From assembly GCA_030673645.1 (NCBI GenBank), contig DAOVIO010000008.1, positions 3,180-67,179 of the forward strand: a DNA stretch of 64,000 nt, given 5' to 3'. How positions within the stretch are numbered: position 1 is the first letter of the stretch; each line of letters begins with the position of its first letter. Shown here piece after piece: positions 1 through 11,300 of this stretch. The notes under the pieces are model-generated. The model saw nothing but the letters and a program-made list of their open reading frames with translations. It was not told the DNA's origin and made no database searches. Position numbers and translations under genes: made by a program. The DNA is from JAGLSB01 sp023135955. GTDB lineage: Bacteria > Bacteroidota > Bacteroidia > Bacteroidales > GCA-2748055.

Positions 1-2646
1 TAGTTTTTTATGATAGATTTTCTCATCATTACCAACAGACAAATAGTAAATACCATTGTCAAAATTCTCAATGTTAAGTTTTATGGCTTCTCCGGGTTGA
101 TGTACATGATTCTCATAATAGACCATTTTGCCTAAAGCATCAAAAATGTGAAGGTTTAGTATTTCCTCAGAATTTCCAGGAAGAGTAATTTCAAATATAC
201 CAGTACTCGGATTCGGAAAAATATTTAAAGGATTTTCTGTATTGAATATTTCGTTTCTTTCTTCAATCCCTAGTGGATAATCCCAAAATATAAAAGAAAA
301 ATATCCCTCAACGCCTCCGGCACTTCCATCAACCTGCAGGAAATATCGCTCACCTGGAATTACAGCGACATTTTCGAGAGCAGCTGCATATGGTTCTACA
401 TCATAATAATCATCGAAAGCAGCAACCATTTCATAACCTGTAGGGCTGAAAATACTATCACATGCATCAGCTTTGTATAAGGCTAGCTGTGTATCCATAC
501 CCGGAGCATCAATACTTATTATACCACGTTCAGGGCCAACAAAAGTAAACCAAACTGAATTTTGCAAACCACCTTCAACGCACCAGTGCATTGGTTCATC
601 ACATTCACCTTCTGGAGGGTAGGGCTCATGGTCTTCTACAGTCGCGTTAATGTTGGTATATGGGCCTAAATGACCACCCCAGAGTATTTCTATTGCTTCG
701 CAGACATCATCATTAGGGGGATTATTTACAACATTAATTTTAACAGTAGTGCTACCACTGCAGTTACCTAAAGTTCCTGAAACAGTATAAACAATACTTT
801 CGGTTGGTGAGGCAATAACCGGATTATCTGTTGTTGAACTTAGCCCTTCTGCTGGACTCCAGCTATAATTTTCAGCTCCAATGGCCGTTAAAGCAACTGA
901 CTTTCCATTAACCAATAAAATTTCAGAATAAGGTAAAAATACATCAAGAGCTTCAACGACCTCAATGTAGCTTTTCTTTTCGAGTTTTTTTGTGCCATCG
1001 GGTCCGCTTATTTCCAGAAATATATCTTTTAATCCGGGACTGCTATATATTATCTTATGCGGACCCTTAGTATCAGCAGTGGCAGGACTAGCCCCTTTGC
1101 CAAAATCCCAAAGGTAATTTGTAACATCTCCATTAGAATTTTCAGTAAATTCTACTTCAGAACCTACACAAGTCAATACATTATTTGCATTAAAGAAAGG
1201 ATTAAGAGTGGTATTACGGTTTGCATAAGCTCTAATGCATAAGTCAGCATCACGATATTCAATATCAGACCCCATAGCATCCCAATCAATTGCATCCTTA
1301 CTTATCCATGAAAAGCCTTCTTGATTTATTTCCGGGGCTGCATATGGTTCACCCTGATAAGAAATAGTAGTTTCTGCCGGGATTGGATAATTATAACCAG
1401 GAGTGTTATATTTAACTTTAATATAATAATCGCCTTCCACTAGAGCCGCTATATCGAAAGTATAATAACCAGGAAACTTTACGATATTATTATAACTGGA
1501 TGATATAAGATTCTCAAGTAATGAATCGCCCGTGAAATCATCATAAATTTCAATATCAATAAAAGTTCCACTTGAATTTATATAAGTTCCTATTTTGTTA
1601 ATAAAATGCTCTGCAGGAGCTTCATATTTTACAAGCCCGTAACCAATTTCATGCCTGAAACCGTATGAAGATGTTGCGCCTAGAAAATCTTCCATGTACA
1701 AAGTATCTACTTCATCCAGATTAATCCTTTCTGGAAATATAGCAGAAGATGACAAAAATCGCGTATCTTCATAGGCTACATAAAAGTATCCCCCAAGTCC
1801 CCATTCGGTTCCCCAACTGTTTTTTACTATCCAACCTCCGATTGTTTCAGATGGACTTTCAGCTCCTCCTCTTATAACTTTTTCGTCATCCCACCCTATA
1901 ATCAGAACAGCATGGTCTGGAGAATTAGTGCCACCATAAAAGAAAGTATAGTCCATAGAATTCATATAGGAATTCATATAATTACCACCAGTGTACATGG
2001 AAGCCGTTGCAGCTCCATTTTCATAAATTGCTTTTTTAACGATATTAACATCTTTTGGTAGCCATGTAACAGTTGGTACATAAGCAGGAATGGTTACACT
2101 TTCAGTCGGACAAGTTGCATATATATTCTTAGAATAGGGGTCGCTTGATTCCAAAACCGGTCCATCAAGCCTTGTGAGATATGCAGCAGCGATCAAATTA
2201 TTTCCTCCTTCGTTAATACCAAATTCAAAACCATGGCATGTCCCCATATTTTCTTCAGAAAGATCAAAGCTACCGTGTCGATTAATTAACCAACTTGATT
2301 CAATAGCTCCTATACTGGCAAAAGTCCAGCATGAACCTAACGGATTCTGATCTTTTACAGAAGTAACACACCCCAGGTTTCTAAGATCGTATCTTAATGG
2401 AAGATCGGCAGTGCTTTTTTTTGAGTTAGGGACGGGTGACAGATATTCCTGATTGAAATTTAAATACAATGGACTCGGAATATATCCAAGGGAATTTTCA
2501 TTCGTTGATTTTTTATCTGTAATATTGTCATATTGCTTGGAGAATTTTACAAATTCCGGATTTAATGGTGCTCTTTCGGGTTTGTTTTGGGCATTAAGAA
2601 TTGTAATTATTGATATACCCACTATTGTTAGGAAAATATTTCTCAT
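1..2646 (-). CDS. Secreted papain-like (C1) cysteine protease with T9SS sorting domain; 3' end cut by window edge
   Basis: Read directly from the minus strand: an uninterrupted frame from the ATG at 2646 to the window edge, 882 codons. Residues 1-20 are a signal peptide. The peptidase domain (about 85-310) has the full papain set: Gln100 and Cys106 in KDQNPLGSCWTFA, His245 in PDHAVLIIGWDD and Asn276 in VKNSWGTEWG. Downstream come a beta-rich stretch, a PKD-like domain (around 485-570, YLWDFGKG), a PPC-like segment (around 650-780) and a type A T9SS sorting domain from about 805 (NIFPNPSTGIFEI). The last codons read KIYHKKL, so only a few residues are probably missing. Expected to cross the outer membrane through T9SS and be released or surface-anchored. 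The substrate is unknown; digestion of environmental protein is the usual inference. Confidence 0.9.
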   Translation of the reverse strand, partial: MRNIFLTIVGISIITILNAQNKPERAPLNPEFVKFSKQYDNITDKKSTNENSLGYIPSPLYLNFNQEYLSPVPNSKKSTADLPLRYDLRNLGCVTSVKDQNPLGSCWTFASIGAIESSWLINRHGSFDLSEENMGTCHGFEFGINEGGNNLIAAAYLTRLDGPVLESSDPYSKNIYATCPTESVTIPAYVPTVTWLPKDVNIVKKAIYENGAATASMYTGGNYMNSYMNSMDYTFFYGGTNSPDHAVLIIGWDDEKVIRGGAESPSETIGGWIVKNSWGTEWGLGGYFYVAYEDTRFLSSSAIFPERINLDEVDTLYMEDFLGATSSYGFRHEIGYGLVKYEAPAEHFINKIGTYINSSGTFIDIEIYDDFTGDSLLENLISSSYNNIVKFPGYYTFDIAALVEGDYYIKVKYNTPGYNYPIPAETTISYQGEPYAAPEINQEGFSWISKDAIDWDAMGSDIEYRDADLCIRAYANRNTTLNPFFNANNVLTCVGSEVEFTENSNGDVTNYLWDFGKGASPATADTKGPHKIIYSSPGLKDIFLEISGPDGTKKLEKKSYIEVVEALDVFLPYSEILLVNGKSVALTAIGAENYSWSPAEGLSSTTDNPVIASPTESIVYTVSGTLGNCSGSTTVKINVVNNPPNDDVCEAIEILWGGHLGPYTNINATVEDHEPYPPEGECDEPMHWCVEGGLQNSVWFTFVGPERGIISIDAPGMDTQLALYKADACDSIFSPTGYEMVAAFDDYYDVEPYAAALENVAVIPGERYFLQVDGSAGGVEGYFSFIFWDYPLGIEERNEIFNTENPLNIFPNPSTGIFEITLPGNSEEILNLHIFDALGKMVYYENHVHQPGEAIKLNIENFDNGIYYLSVGNDEKIYHKKL

Positions 2647-2695
2647 ACTTAATAATTTTGTCTATCTCAATATTTTATTATGTAGTTTTAATAAG

Positions 2696-2703
2696 CAAAT
2701 TTA
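2696..2703 (-). promoter_or_regulatory. Candidate -7 promoter element of the C1 protease gene
   Basis: On the minus strand this reads TAAATTTG, a full match to the Bacteroidota -7 consensus TAnnTTTG, and lies about 50 nt upstream of the ATG. A TTG triplet at 2727-2729 could serve as a loosely spaced -33 element. Assigned by motif and position only. Confidence 0.45.
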
Positions 2704-2776
2704 ATCAAAAAATGGTTCATGTGATTCAATGTTTGTGAATACCTAACAAATATTTAGAATTTAGTTTGACTTAAGA

Positions 2777-2808
2777 TTAGTTAAATTTTTATAAAAAAGC
2801 TAATTTTG
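2777..2808 (+). promoter_or_regulatory. Candidate secA promoter
   Basis: TAATTTTG at 2801-2808 matches the -7 consensus TAnnTTTG and is followed by CA, as in several other genes of this window. An imperfect -33 element (TTAG, 2777-2780) is 20 nt upstream. Transcription would begin near 2815, leaving a leader of about 20 nt before the secA ATG. Confidence 0.5.
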
Positions 2809-2836
2809 CACCCCAACAAAACAAACTCTTAAAGAA

Positions 2837-5800
2837 ATGGGTATAGTAGATACTTTATTAGGAAAATTTCTAGGTAATAAGACTGAAAGAGACCTTAAAG
2901 AAATTCAGCCAATTGTAGATCAGATATTAGATGTATATCCGGATATTGAAAAATTAAGCGATAATGAACTTCGCGAAAAAACTTTTGAAATCAAAAAAAG
3001 AATTAAGGAGTTTGTCAGTAATGAAGAAAATGAGCGATTAAATTTGTCAAAAAAGTCTGAGGATAATCAGCTGGATGTTACTGAAAAAGAAAAAATTTAT
3101 GAAAAATCAGATAAACTTGAAAAGGAAGTTGATGACAAGTACGAAGAAGTTTTGAATCAGGTACTTCCTGAAGTTTTTTCAATAGTAAAAGAAACAGCAC
3201 GTCGTTTTACTGAAAATAAAAGTCTTGAGGTTACTGCACTTGACTTTGATAAAGATCTTTCTGTTGAAGGGGATCATATTGAGATTAAAGGTGATAAAGC
3301 TATTTGGCATAACAAATGGATAGCGGGCGGGAATGAGATTTTATGGGAAATGATTCATTACGATGTCCAGCTATTTGGTGGTGTAGCTCTTCATAAAGGG
3401 AAAATTGCTGAAATGGCTACTGGTGAAGGTAAAACTCTCGCCGCAACCTTACCTGTATTCCTAAATGCTCTCTCCGGTAAAGGTGTTCATATAGTTACGG
3501 TAAACGACTATTTGGCTAAAAGAGATGCTGAGTGGATGGGACCTATTTATCAATTCCATGGCTTAACTATAGATTGTATTGATAAACATCAGCCTAATTC
3601 TGAATCCAGACGGAAAGCCTATAATTGTGATATTACATATGGAACAAATAATGAATTTGGTTTTGATTATCTGCGCGACAATATGGCTTTAAGTCCGCAA
3701 GACCTGGTTCAAAGAAGACATAATTATTCGATTGTTGATGAGGTAGACTCTGTTTTAGTAGACGATGCCAGAACTCCGTTGATTATATCCGGGCCTATTC
3801 CCAAAGGTGATAAACAAGAGTTTCTTGAACTGAAACCCAGGGTAGAAAAGATTGTTGCGGCTCAAAGAAAACTCGTTAATGAAATTCTTGTTGAGGCAAA
3901 AAAACTTCTCAACAATGATGATACCGAAAAGGCTGGAGTAATGATGCTTAGAGCTCATAAGGGCTTCCCTAAGAATAAAGCTCTTATTAAATTTCTTTCT
4001 GAAGATGGGAATAAGACTCTTTTGCAAAAAACTGAAAATGTATATATGCAGGAGAATTCAAAAAGAATGCCTGAAATTACAAGTGAGTTGTACTTTATTA
4101 TAGAGGAAAAACAAAATTCTATTGAATTGACTGATATCGGTATAGATCTTATTAGTTCCAGTGAAGAACCTGATTTTTTCGTATTACCAGATATTGGATC
4201 TGAAGTTGCAGATATCGAGAAATCTGAAAAAAACGAAAGTGAAAAGCTGAGAATCAAAGACAAGATGTTGCAGGATTATGCTGTAAAATCTGAAAGAGTT
4301 CATACAGTGAATCAACTTCTGAAAGCTTATGCTTTGTTTGAGAAGGATGTGGAGTATGTTGTAATTGACAGTAAAGTAAAAATTGTTGATGAGCAAACAG
4401 GACGTATTATGGAGGGCCGTCGTTATTCAGATGGTTTACATCAGGCTATTGAAGCCAAGGAAAATGCAAAAGTAGAAGCTGCCACCCAGACTTTTGCTAC
4501 AATTACCTTACAGAACTATTTTAGGATGTATCAAAAACTGGCTGGTATGACCGGTACTGCTGAAACAGAGGCTGGGGAATTATGGGATATCTATAAACTT
4601 GATGTGGTAGTCATTCCTACAAATCGGCCTATTGTCAGGGACGATAGGGAAGACCTTGTATATAAAACAAAAAGAGAAAAATACAATTCTGTTGGTGATG
4701 AAGTAGCCAATCTTGTAAAACAAGGGCGTCCTGTTCTCGTGGGTACTACTTCTGTTGAAATCTCCGAATTATTAAGTCGAATGCTTAAAATGAAAGGCAT
4801 TTCACATAATGTTTTAAATGCTAAATTGCATCAAAGGGAAGCAGATATTGTTGCTGAAGCGGGTAGAGCAGGAAACGTTACAATTGCTACAAACATGGCT
4901 GGTAGGGGAACCGATATAAAACTTTCGCCAGAGGTAGTTGAAGCAGGAGGGTTGGCTATTATTGGTACAGAACGTCATGAATCGAGAAGAGTCGATCGTC
5001 AGTTAAGGGGTAGAGCCGGTCGTCAGGGTGATCCTGGATCATCACAGTTTTATGTTTCACTGGAAGACGATTTGATGCGCTTATTTAGTTCTGAAAGAAT
5101 TGCAGGATTAATGGATAAACTAGGCCTGAAAGAAGGTGAAGTGATTCAACATTCAATGATTTCTAAATCTATTGAGAGAGCCCAGAAGAAGGTTGAAGAA
5201 AACAACTTTGGAATTAGAAAACGATTGCTGGAATACGATGATGTAATGAATTCCCAGAGAGAAGTTATTTATAAACGTAGAAAGCATGCATTATATGGGG
5301 AAAGGTTGTCAGTTGATATTGCAAATATGATGTATGATGTTGTTGAGAGTATAGTGAATCAATATCATGAAGAGGCAAATTATGAAGATTTCAATTTCGA
5401 GTTAATCCGTACACTTTCAATTGAAAGTCCGGTTGATGAAAAAGAATTCAGAAAAATGAATGCTTCAGACCTTATTGAACGACTACATGAACTTATTCTT
5501 AATACATTCAAGCGTAAAGAAGAGGCAATTGCAAAACAAGCACAACCGGTAATTAAAGATGTTTACGAAAAACAATCTGCAATTTATGAAAATATCGTTG
5601 TTCCTGTTTCTGATGGATCAAGAATTTTTAGAGTAATTTCCAATTTGAAAAAAGCCTATGAGTCTGAGGCTATTGAAGTGATGAGAAGTTATGAGAAAAC
5701 TGTTTCGCTCGCCACCATCGATGATAATTGGAAAGAACACTTACGAGAACTTGATGACCTTAAACAAAGTGTGCAGAACGCAAGTTATGAGCAAAAAGAT

Positions 5801-6130
5801 CCATTGTTGATTTATAAGTTCGAATCATTCGGCTTATTCCAACAAGTAATCGATAAAGTGAATAAAGATGTGGTTTCTACTCTGATGAAAGGACATATTC
5901 CTATTTCTGATTCCAGCGGAGTGCAGAAAGCACAGGCTCCAAAGAGGTTGGATTTAAGTAAATTTGAAGCTAATAAGAATGAGACTCCAAAATATAATGA
6001 TCCTTCAGGTGGCCCGGATTCAAAAAAATCACAACCTGTGAGAGTAGATAAAAAAACTGGGAGAAATGATCCATGTCCTTGCGGTAGTGGTAAGAAATAC
6101 AAGAACTGTCATGGAAGATCAGGGGCTTAG
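2837..6130 (+). CDS. secA: Preprotein translocase ATPase SecA
   Basis: ATPase motor that drives unfolded preproteins through SecYEG at the inner membrane. The 1097 residues fit the Bacteroidota form, longer than the roughly 900 residues of E. coli SecA because of insertions, including an acidic stretch around 60-95 and one around 345-470. Walker A is ATGEGKT (194-200). Further hallmarks are the DEVDSVLVDDARTPLIISG nucleotide/cross-linking region, MAGMTGTAETEA, TNMAGRGTDIKL and QLRGRAGRQGDPG in the second nucleotide-binding fold. The C-terminus has the zinc-binding tail DPCPCGSGKKYKNCHG, which contacts SecB or the ribosome in other bacteria. It stands alone between convergent neighbours and has its own candidate promoter. 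Confidence 0.98.
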   Translation: MGIVDTLLGKFLGNKTERDLKEIQPIVDQILDVYPDIEKLSDNELREKTFEIKKRIKEFVSNEENERLNLSKKSEDNQLDVTEKEKIYEKSDKLEKEVDDKYEEVLNQVLPEVFSIVKETARRFTENKSLEVTALDFDKDLSVEGDHIEIKGDKAIWHNKWIAGGNEILWEMIHYDVQLFGGVALHKGKIAEMATGEGKTLAATLPVFLNALSGKGVHIVTVNDYLAKRDAEWMGPIYQFHGLTIDCIDKHQPNSESRRKAYNCDITYGTNNEFGFDYLRDNMALSPQDLVQRRHNYSIVDEVDSVLVDDARTPLIISGPIPKGDKQEFLELKPRVEKIVAAQRKLVNEILVEAKKLLNNDDTEKAGVMMLRAHKGFPKNKALIKFLSEDGNKTLLQKTENVYMQENSKRMPEITSELYFIIEEKQNSIELTDIGIDLISSSEEPDFFVLPDIGSEVADIEKSEKNESEKLRIKDKMLQDYAVKSERVHTVNQLLKAYALFEKDVEYVVIDSKVKIVDEQTGRIMEGRRYSDGLHQAIEAKENAKVEAATQTFATITLQNYFRMYQKLAGMTGTAETEAGELWDIYKLDVVVIPTNRPIVRDDREDLVYKTKREKYNSVGDEVANLVKQGRPVLVGTTSVEISELLSRMLKMKGISHNVLNAKLHQREADIVAEAGRAGNVTIATNMAGRGTDIKLSPEVVEAGGLAIIGTERHESRRVDRQLRGRAGRQGDPGSSQFYVSLEDDLMRLFSSERIAGLMDKLGLKEGEVIQHSMISKSIERAQKKVEENNFGIRKRLLEYDDVMNSQREVIYKRRKHALYGERLSVDIANMMYDVVESIVNQYHEEANYEDFNFELIRTLSIESPVDEKEFRKMNASDLIERLHELILNTFKRKEEAIAKQAQPVIKDVYEKQSAIYENIVVPVSDGSRIFRVISNLKKAYESEAIEVMRSYEKTVSLATIDDNWKEHLRELDDLKQSVQNASYEQKDPLLIYKFESFGLFQQVIDKVNKDVVSTLMKGHIPISDSSGVQKAQAPKRLDLSKFEANKNETPKYNDPSGGPDSKKSQPVRVDKKTGRNDPCPCGSGKKYKNCHGRSGA

Positions 6131-6239
6131 GATTGTTTACTAACCGGATAATTAACACGCTAATAATTGAATATCAAAGAGTTGAAGTATTAGGTTGTAT
6201 TTCAAACGAAATGGAATGGTAGAGTTATCCTAAAAGGTT

Positions 6240-7043
6240 TCACAAATAAATATTAAAAGAAAGTCCGACCCTAAATGGATTAACAGAATGATTACCTGCC
6301 GGGTTGTCATATATCCAGCCCGGATTAAAAAGACTTATATATTTATCATAAATCACAGGACTTGAGATATCAGTAAAAATTGAAATACCAAAGACATCAT
6401 CGCCTTCTTCATTTTCCTTTATAAGATCTATCCCTAATAGGTAAGAAAGTCCCAGTGCAGTTAAGTGTGAAGCTCCATAAGAATTGCTTCCATTGTTATT
6501 TGAGAAATCTATCGCCGAAGAGTATGTTCCTCCTGTAATTCCAATCCACACATTAACATTCTGTATACTGTAATTGTATTTAATTGCAGCTCGAATAGCC
6601 ACTACATTGCTTGTACGGAGTACATCTTCATCAAAAATATCAGTAAATCTATCTGTATTCCCTGATTCTTCAAGTACCCAATCGGAAGTAGAGCGTTGGC
6701 CTTTTAGGGCTACATGTACAGAATTTGAATAATATCCGCTTAACAAGCCAATCTCAAAATTGCTTTTTGTCTTTTTTATAATTCCCAATTGAGCAAAGAA
6801 TCCCGGAATAACAACTTCCATGTCACTTTCTTTTACAAGATCAGGAGCATTCTCAGGAACCATTGGAACATTTACAATTGAAGGAATCTGATATCCACCC
6901 GCAAAAGTAAAATATGTTTTTTTAACTTTCTCTTTTGAAGGAACAATAACTGTAATGCCTTTTCCATCATCAATCTCTTGCTGTCCACTAGATTCTATGT
7001 AGCATGAGAAAGCTAATATGACTGAAAGAATTATTAATCTCAT
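6240..7043 (-). CDS. Putative outer-membrane beta-barrel protein of unknown function
   Basis: A 267-residue protein with a signal peptide (MRLIILSVILAFSCYIESSG). The rest has alternating hydrophobic/polar stretches and Gly/Asn-rich turns, and ends with FRVGLSFNIYL. A terminal aromatic/hydrophobic strand of this type is common in outer-membrane barrels inserted by BAM. I recognise no specific family. It is transcribed toward secA and stands alone; its upstream region is shared with the regulator starting at 7199. A periplasmic beta-protein is an alternative. Confidence 0.6.
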   Translation of the reverse strand: MRLIILSVILAFSCYIESSGQQEIDDGKGITVIVPSKEKVKKTYFTFAGGYQIPSIVNVPMVPENAPDLVKESDMEVVIPGFFAQLGIIKKTKSNFEIGLLSGYYSNSVHVALKGQRSTSDWVLEESGNTDRFTDIFDEDVLRTSNVVAIRAAIKYNYSIQNVNVWIGITGGTYSSAIDFSNNNGSNSYGASHLTALGLSYLLGIDLIKENEEGDDVFGISIFTDISSPVIYDKYISLFNPGWIYDNPAGNHSVNPFRVGLSFNIYL

Positions 7044-7148
7044 GATTTTGTTTATTCAAACTTAGCTAATTCTGATGAAATAATATGAGTTGAACTAGTT
7101 TTTAAGTTCATTTCAAGACTTATAGATTATTATTGTTATTTTTATTTC

Positions 7149-7176
7149 TTGAATATTTCATAAACCTGTAAATTTG
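7149..7176 (+). promoter_or_regulatory. Candidate promoter of the REC/kinase-like - ABC transporter unit
   Basis: TTG at 7149-7151 and TAAATTTG at 7169-7176 are separated by 17 nt, close to the Bacteroidota TTTG/TAnnTTTG arrangement. The start codon at 7199 follows after about 22 nt. This is one of the best-formed promoters in the window. Confidence 0.55.
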
Positions 7177-7198
7177 AATTGTTCTTGAATTTAACAAA

Positions 7199-8329
7199 AT
7201 GAATAAAGAAGTAAAAGTAAAAATCAAAGATAAACTCCTTTATGTAGATGATAGTGAGCCAAATCTGGTTCTGTTTAGGGCCACTTTTAAGGATGAATAT
7301 GATGTATTTATTGCTGAATCTGCAAAAGAGGGTCTTGAATTACTTAAAGAGCATAAGTTTACTATTCTTGTAACAGATCAGCAAATGCCTGAAATGAAGG
7401 GTATTGAATTCCTTGAGATTGTTGCAGCAGAGATTCCGGAAGTAATGCGATTTATTCTTACAGCATATTCAACCTTCGATGTTCTTGTGGAGGCAATTAA
7501 TAAAGGTCTCATTTATGGCTATTTTAATAAGCCGTTAAAAGTAGAGGAGATAAAAGCTTCCTTTAAAAAGGCTCAGGAAGTATATTATTTGCGGAAAAAT
7601 AATAAAAATATGATTCTTGAGTTGGAAAGGGCAAATAATGAATTGTTGGAAATTGATAAGTCTAGGACTAAATACCTTAAGGAGACCACCAACCAGATTA
7701 GAAAGCCAATTAGTAAGATAATGAGCACCGTTCATATGCTTAAAGATCGGGTTGAGTCAAAAGATCTTAATGAACTGATTCCGTATCTCGATTCGGCAGT
7801 TTCAAAACTAGAGAGCTTTGCTTATGCATCTGAACAGCTTTCATTATTAAGAGATGATACCATAAAGCTTAAATTTGAAAAAATTTCATTAAAGGAATTG
7901 GTCGAGATTAGTATTATTGAAAATCGACCTGCCTTAAAGGAAAAAGAGATTAAAATAGATATAAGTGAAAAATTTGATAATATTTCAATAAATGGAGAAT
8001 ACAACCTGCTAACATATTGTTTATCAAGAGTTTTAATAAATTCAGTTTTGCATACGGAAAGTCAGGGTAATTTAATTATTAAGCTTGATAATATTGGGAA
8101 TAATATCTTATGTGAATTTATTGATCCTGGGGAGAATTATACTGAAAAAGCTATTGAAGAATTAACTCATTTGTACAAAGAAAAATCCGAAATCTCTTCA
8201 ATGAGTTCAGGAATAGAGACACTGCTAGTTGTTAATATTTTGCATGTTCATAAAGCTGAGATCAGTTTGAAGAAGAATGAAGATGAGACCTTTTCAACTA
8301 TTTTGACTTTTCCAGGTTTAAAAGCTTGA
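7199..8329 (+). CDS. Response-regulator receiver domain fused to a histidine-kinase-like module lacking the phospho-accepting His
   Basis: Residues 12-125 form a complete receiver domain: acidic pair Asp17/Asp18, phospho-acceptor Asp60 (VTDQQMP), Thr88 and Lys111 (FNKP). A coiled coil (130-160) leads to a dimerisation helix pair resembling HisKA, but where the family has S-H-E-I-R-T-P this protein has T-N-Q-I-R-K-P (165-170), so the phosphorylatable His is Asn. The C-terminal ATPase-like domain keeps an N-box-like LINSVLHT (around 280) but has IDPGENYT instead of a DxGxG G1 box and a weak G2 box. By inference it senses through the receiver and signals by interaction, not by autophosphorylation. 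The ABC transporter gene follows after 53 nt, probably in the same transcript. Confidence 0.85.
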   Translation: MNKEVKVKIKDKLLYVDDSEPNLVLFRATFKDEYDVFIAESAKEGLELLKEHKFTILVTDQQMPEMKGIEFLEIVAAEIPEVMRFILTAYSTFDVLVEAINKGLIYGYFNKPLKVEEIKASFKKAQEVYYLRKNNKNMILELERANNELLEIDKSRTKYLKETTNQIRKPISKIMSTVHMLKDRVESKDLNELIPYLDSAVSKLESFAYASEQLSLLRDDTIKLKFEKISLKELVEISIIENRPALKEKEIKIDISEKFDNISINGEYNLLTYCLSRVLINSVLHTESQGNLIIKLDNIGNNILCEFIDPGENYTEKAIEELTHLYKEKSEISSMSSGIETLLVVNILHVHKAEISLKKNEDETFSTILTFPGLKA

Positions 8330-8382
8330 TAATAATCAGAAAGTAAATTAGCAAGTAGGATTAAGCTCATAATAAAAGCGAT

Positions 8383-11300
8383 ATGACCGACTCAATGCTT
8401 AAAGCTATAATGAAGCTATTTGCTATCCTTGCAAGTATAAACAAGGATGTTGCTCAGGTAATCTCACGTAATTTTGTAGAATCATTTCTTAGGACTCAGT
8501 TCACTGATAAAATTGTTGATGAATCAATTCTTATTTTCAATAAAGAGATAGATAGACTAGAAAGACTTGCTGGACTTAATGATACCAAAAGGACTTCTGC
8601 AATGTCGGTTAAAATATTAACCATTTGTAATCATATTAATCTTGAGCTTCATATAAAAAATAAATTCCTGATATTATTAAGCTTGATTAAATTTTCAAAA
8701 TATTTTGATGATCAAGCTGATTCTGATTCTGATTTCAAACAAGCGATAAGTGACACCGTTAAAACTATCTCACAAGAGTTAGCTATACGAGAAAATGAAT
8801 ACGAAAATTGTAAAGCGTTTATATCGGATAAATTTTATCGGGTTCCGGAAAAGGAAAAACTATTTGTTGTTAGTGATGAGAGTAACTTTAGTTTTGACAA
8901 AATAAATCATCTGTATAGAGAAAATATTGAGATTCAGATTTTCTTTCTGAAAATACAACAAGCAGATTTATATTTATTTTATTTTTGGGGGAGCGGAAAG
9001 ATTGAATTTGCAGGAAAAATTATACATCCTAATCATGTTTATTTTTTTGCAAAAGGTCAGGCTTTAAAAATTGAAGGAGTTAATACTGTCTATTATATCG
9101 ACATCCTTAACGGATTCAGAAATAGATTAATTACAGAGCATGTCAGCTTTATTGCAAAAAACATTGAATTCCGGTATCCTAAAAGTAATAATGGAATTCA
9201 TAAATTAAATTTTAAAGCTGAATCAGGTGAACTTATTGGGATAATGGGTGGCAGCGGGACAGGTAAATCTACGCTTATCAGACTTTTAAGTGGGAATTTT
9301 GCTCCCGATGAGGGAAATATATACATTAATGGTCATGATTTGATTAAAAGCGAATCGAAAATTAAAGGAATTATAGGCTATGTTCCTCAGGGCGACATGT
9401 TAATCGAGGATTTAACAGTTTACGAAAACTTGTATTACAATGCAAAATTATGCCTTGGTAACCTAAATGATAATCAAATACATGAAACTGTTTCTAATGC
9501 CCTGAATAAGTTTGATCTGTTTTATGTAAAAGATCTTAAAGTTGGTTCTCCTATAAATAAATTTATTAGCGGTGGTCAGAGAAAAAGGCTCAACATTGCT
9601 CTGGAGTTAATAATTGAGCCATATTTATTATTTGCTGATGAACCAACATCGGGGCTATCCTCCTCCGATTCTGAAAATGTTATGCACCTCTTAAAAGAGC
9701 ATGCCAATCAGGGAAAAATTGTAATACTTAACATTCATCAACCTTCATCGGAATTATTTAAGATGTTGGATAAATTATTAATCTTAGATAAAGGTGGTTA
9801 TCCTGTCTATTTAGGAAATCCCATAGATGCTTTTTCATATCTGAAGGAAATGGCCAGCAGGGTAGATGCCTCTGAAATTGAATGTTTATCCTGTGGAAAC
9901 GTTCAAACAGATGATGTATTGAAAGTAATTGAAACAAAAAACGTAAATGAGTTTGGCGAATTTACAACTGAAAGGTTAATTCCTTCGGAAAAATGGTATT
10001 CATTATTTTTAAAAAATATTCAGGATAAAATACCACTAAAAACAGAATTAAAAGAAATCCCAGCTCTGAAATTTAAGTCGCCAGGAGTTTTTAAACAATT
10101 TCTAATTTATAGTAAAAGAAATTTCTTCACTAAACTTGCCGATAAGCAATTTCTGATTTTCTCTTTATCTATAGCTCCTGTTCTTGCTTTTATTATTGGA
10201 TTCTTTACTAAATATGTAAGTGGTGATGGTAATGACGCCACAGAATACGTATTTAGAAATAATGAGAACCTACCAGCCTATATTTTCATGGCTGTTATAT
10301 TTGCACTGTTTGTCGGATTAATTATTAGTGCAGAAGAAATAATAAAAGACAGGCAAATTCTAATCAGAGAAAAGTTTTTAAATCTCAGCAGGGTTTCATA
10401 TTTAAATTCTAAAATTATTTTTTTGTTCAGTCTTACTGCACTTCAAATGTTTGTATTTGTAGTTATTGGGAATGGAATCCTTGAGGTAAAAAACTTGAAT
10501 TTTAGTTATTGGCTGGTTTTATTTTCAACAAGTAGTTTTGCTGTAATGCTTGGACTTAATATTTCATCAGGACTTAAATCGGTTGTTGCTATATATATAA
10601 ATATCCCATTTATTTTGGTCCCGTTAATATTACTTTCCGGTGTTATTGTAAAATATGATAAACTGCATTATAAAGTGTCTTCTGCTGAATACGTGCCTGT
10701 TTCAGGAGATCTGATGGCATCGAGATGGGCATATGAGGCTTTAGTTGTAAATCAATTTAAAAATAATAATTACGAAAAATATTTTTATGATATAAACAAA
10801 GAATCTTCTAATCTCTTATATGAACTAAACTTTCTTATCCCGGCCATAAACAATAAAATATATGATTATGAGAGATATTTAATAAAGGAGAAAGGATCTG
10901 AAAATTATTTTAATTGTTTGTCGATCCTGGAAAATGCGATCGTGGAAATTGAAGGTATTGAGTTTGATGATTACACAATCGATGAACCAGTAATATCTAT
11001 TGACGCTGAGAAACTTAAATTGGATATTGAAATTAAACGAAGTTTCCTTATTATAGAAACAAACATACTTGCGGCTGATAAGGATGAAATTATTAACAAA
11101 CTTATTAATTCGGGTACTGCATTAGAAGAAATTGTAAAACTCAAATCAGAAAATTATAATAAAACAATTGCCGATCTGGTATTAAATAATAATGAACTTA
11201 TTAAGATAAAAGAGCAAGGTGAAAAACTTATAAGAAAAGATAGTCCAATATACTATTATCCTTCTTCTGACTATGGGAGGGCACATTTCTATTCTGATAT

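Noticed and set aside
1057..2704. Plus-strand frames of 61 and 83 codons opposite the C1 protease
   Set aside because: They are antisense to the protease and to its promoter region, and show no features of a protein.
3755..4396. Minus-strand frames inside secA
   Set aside because: They lie wholly opposite a conserved coding region, lack recognisable domains and are by-products of the secA codon composition.
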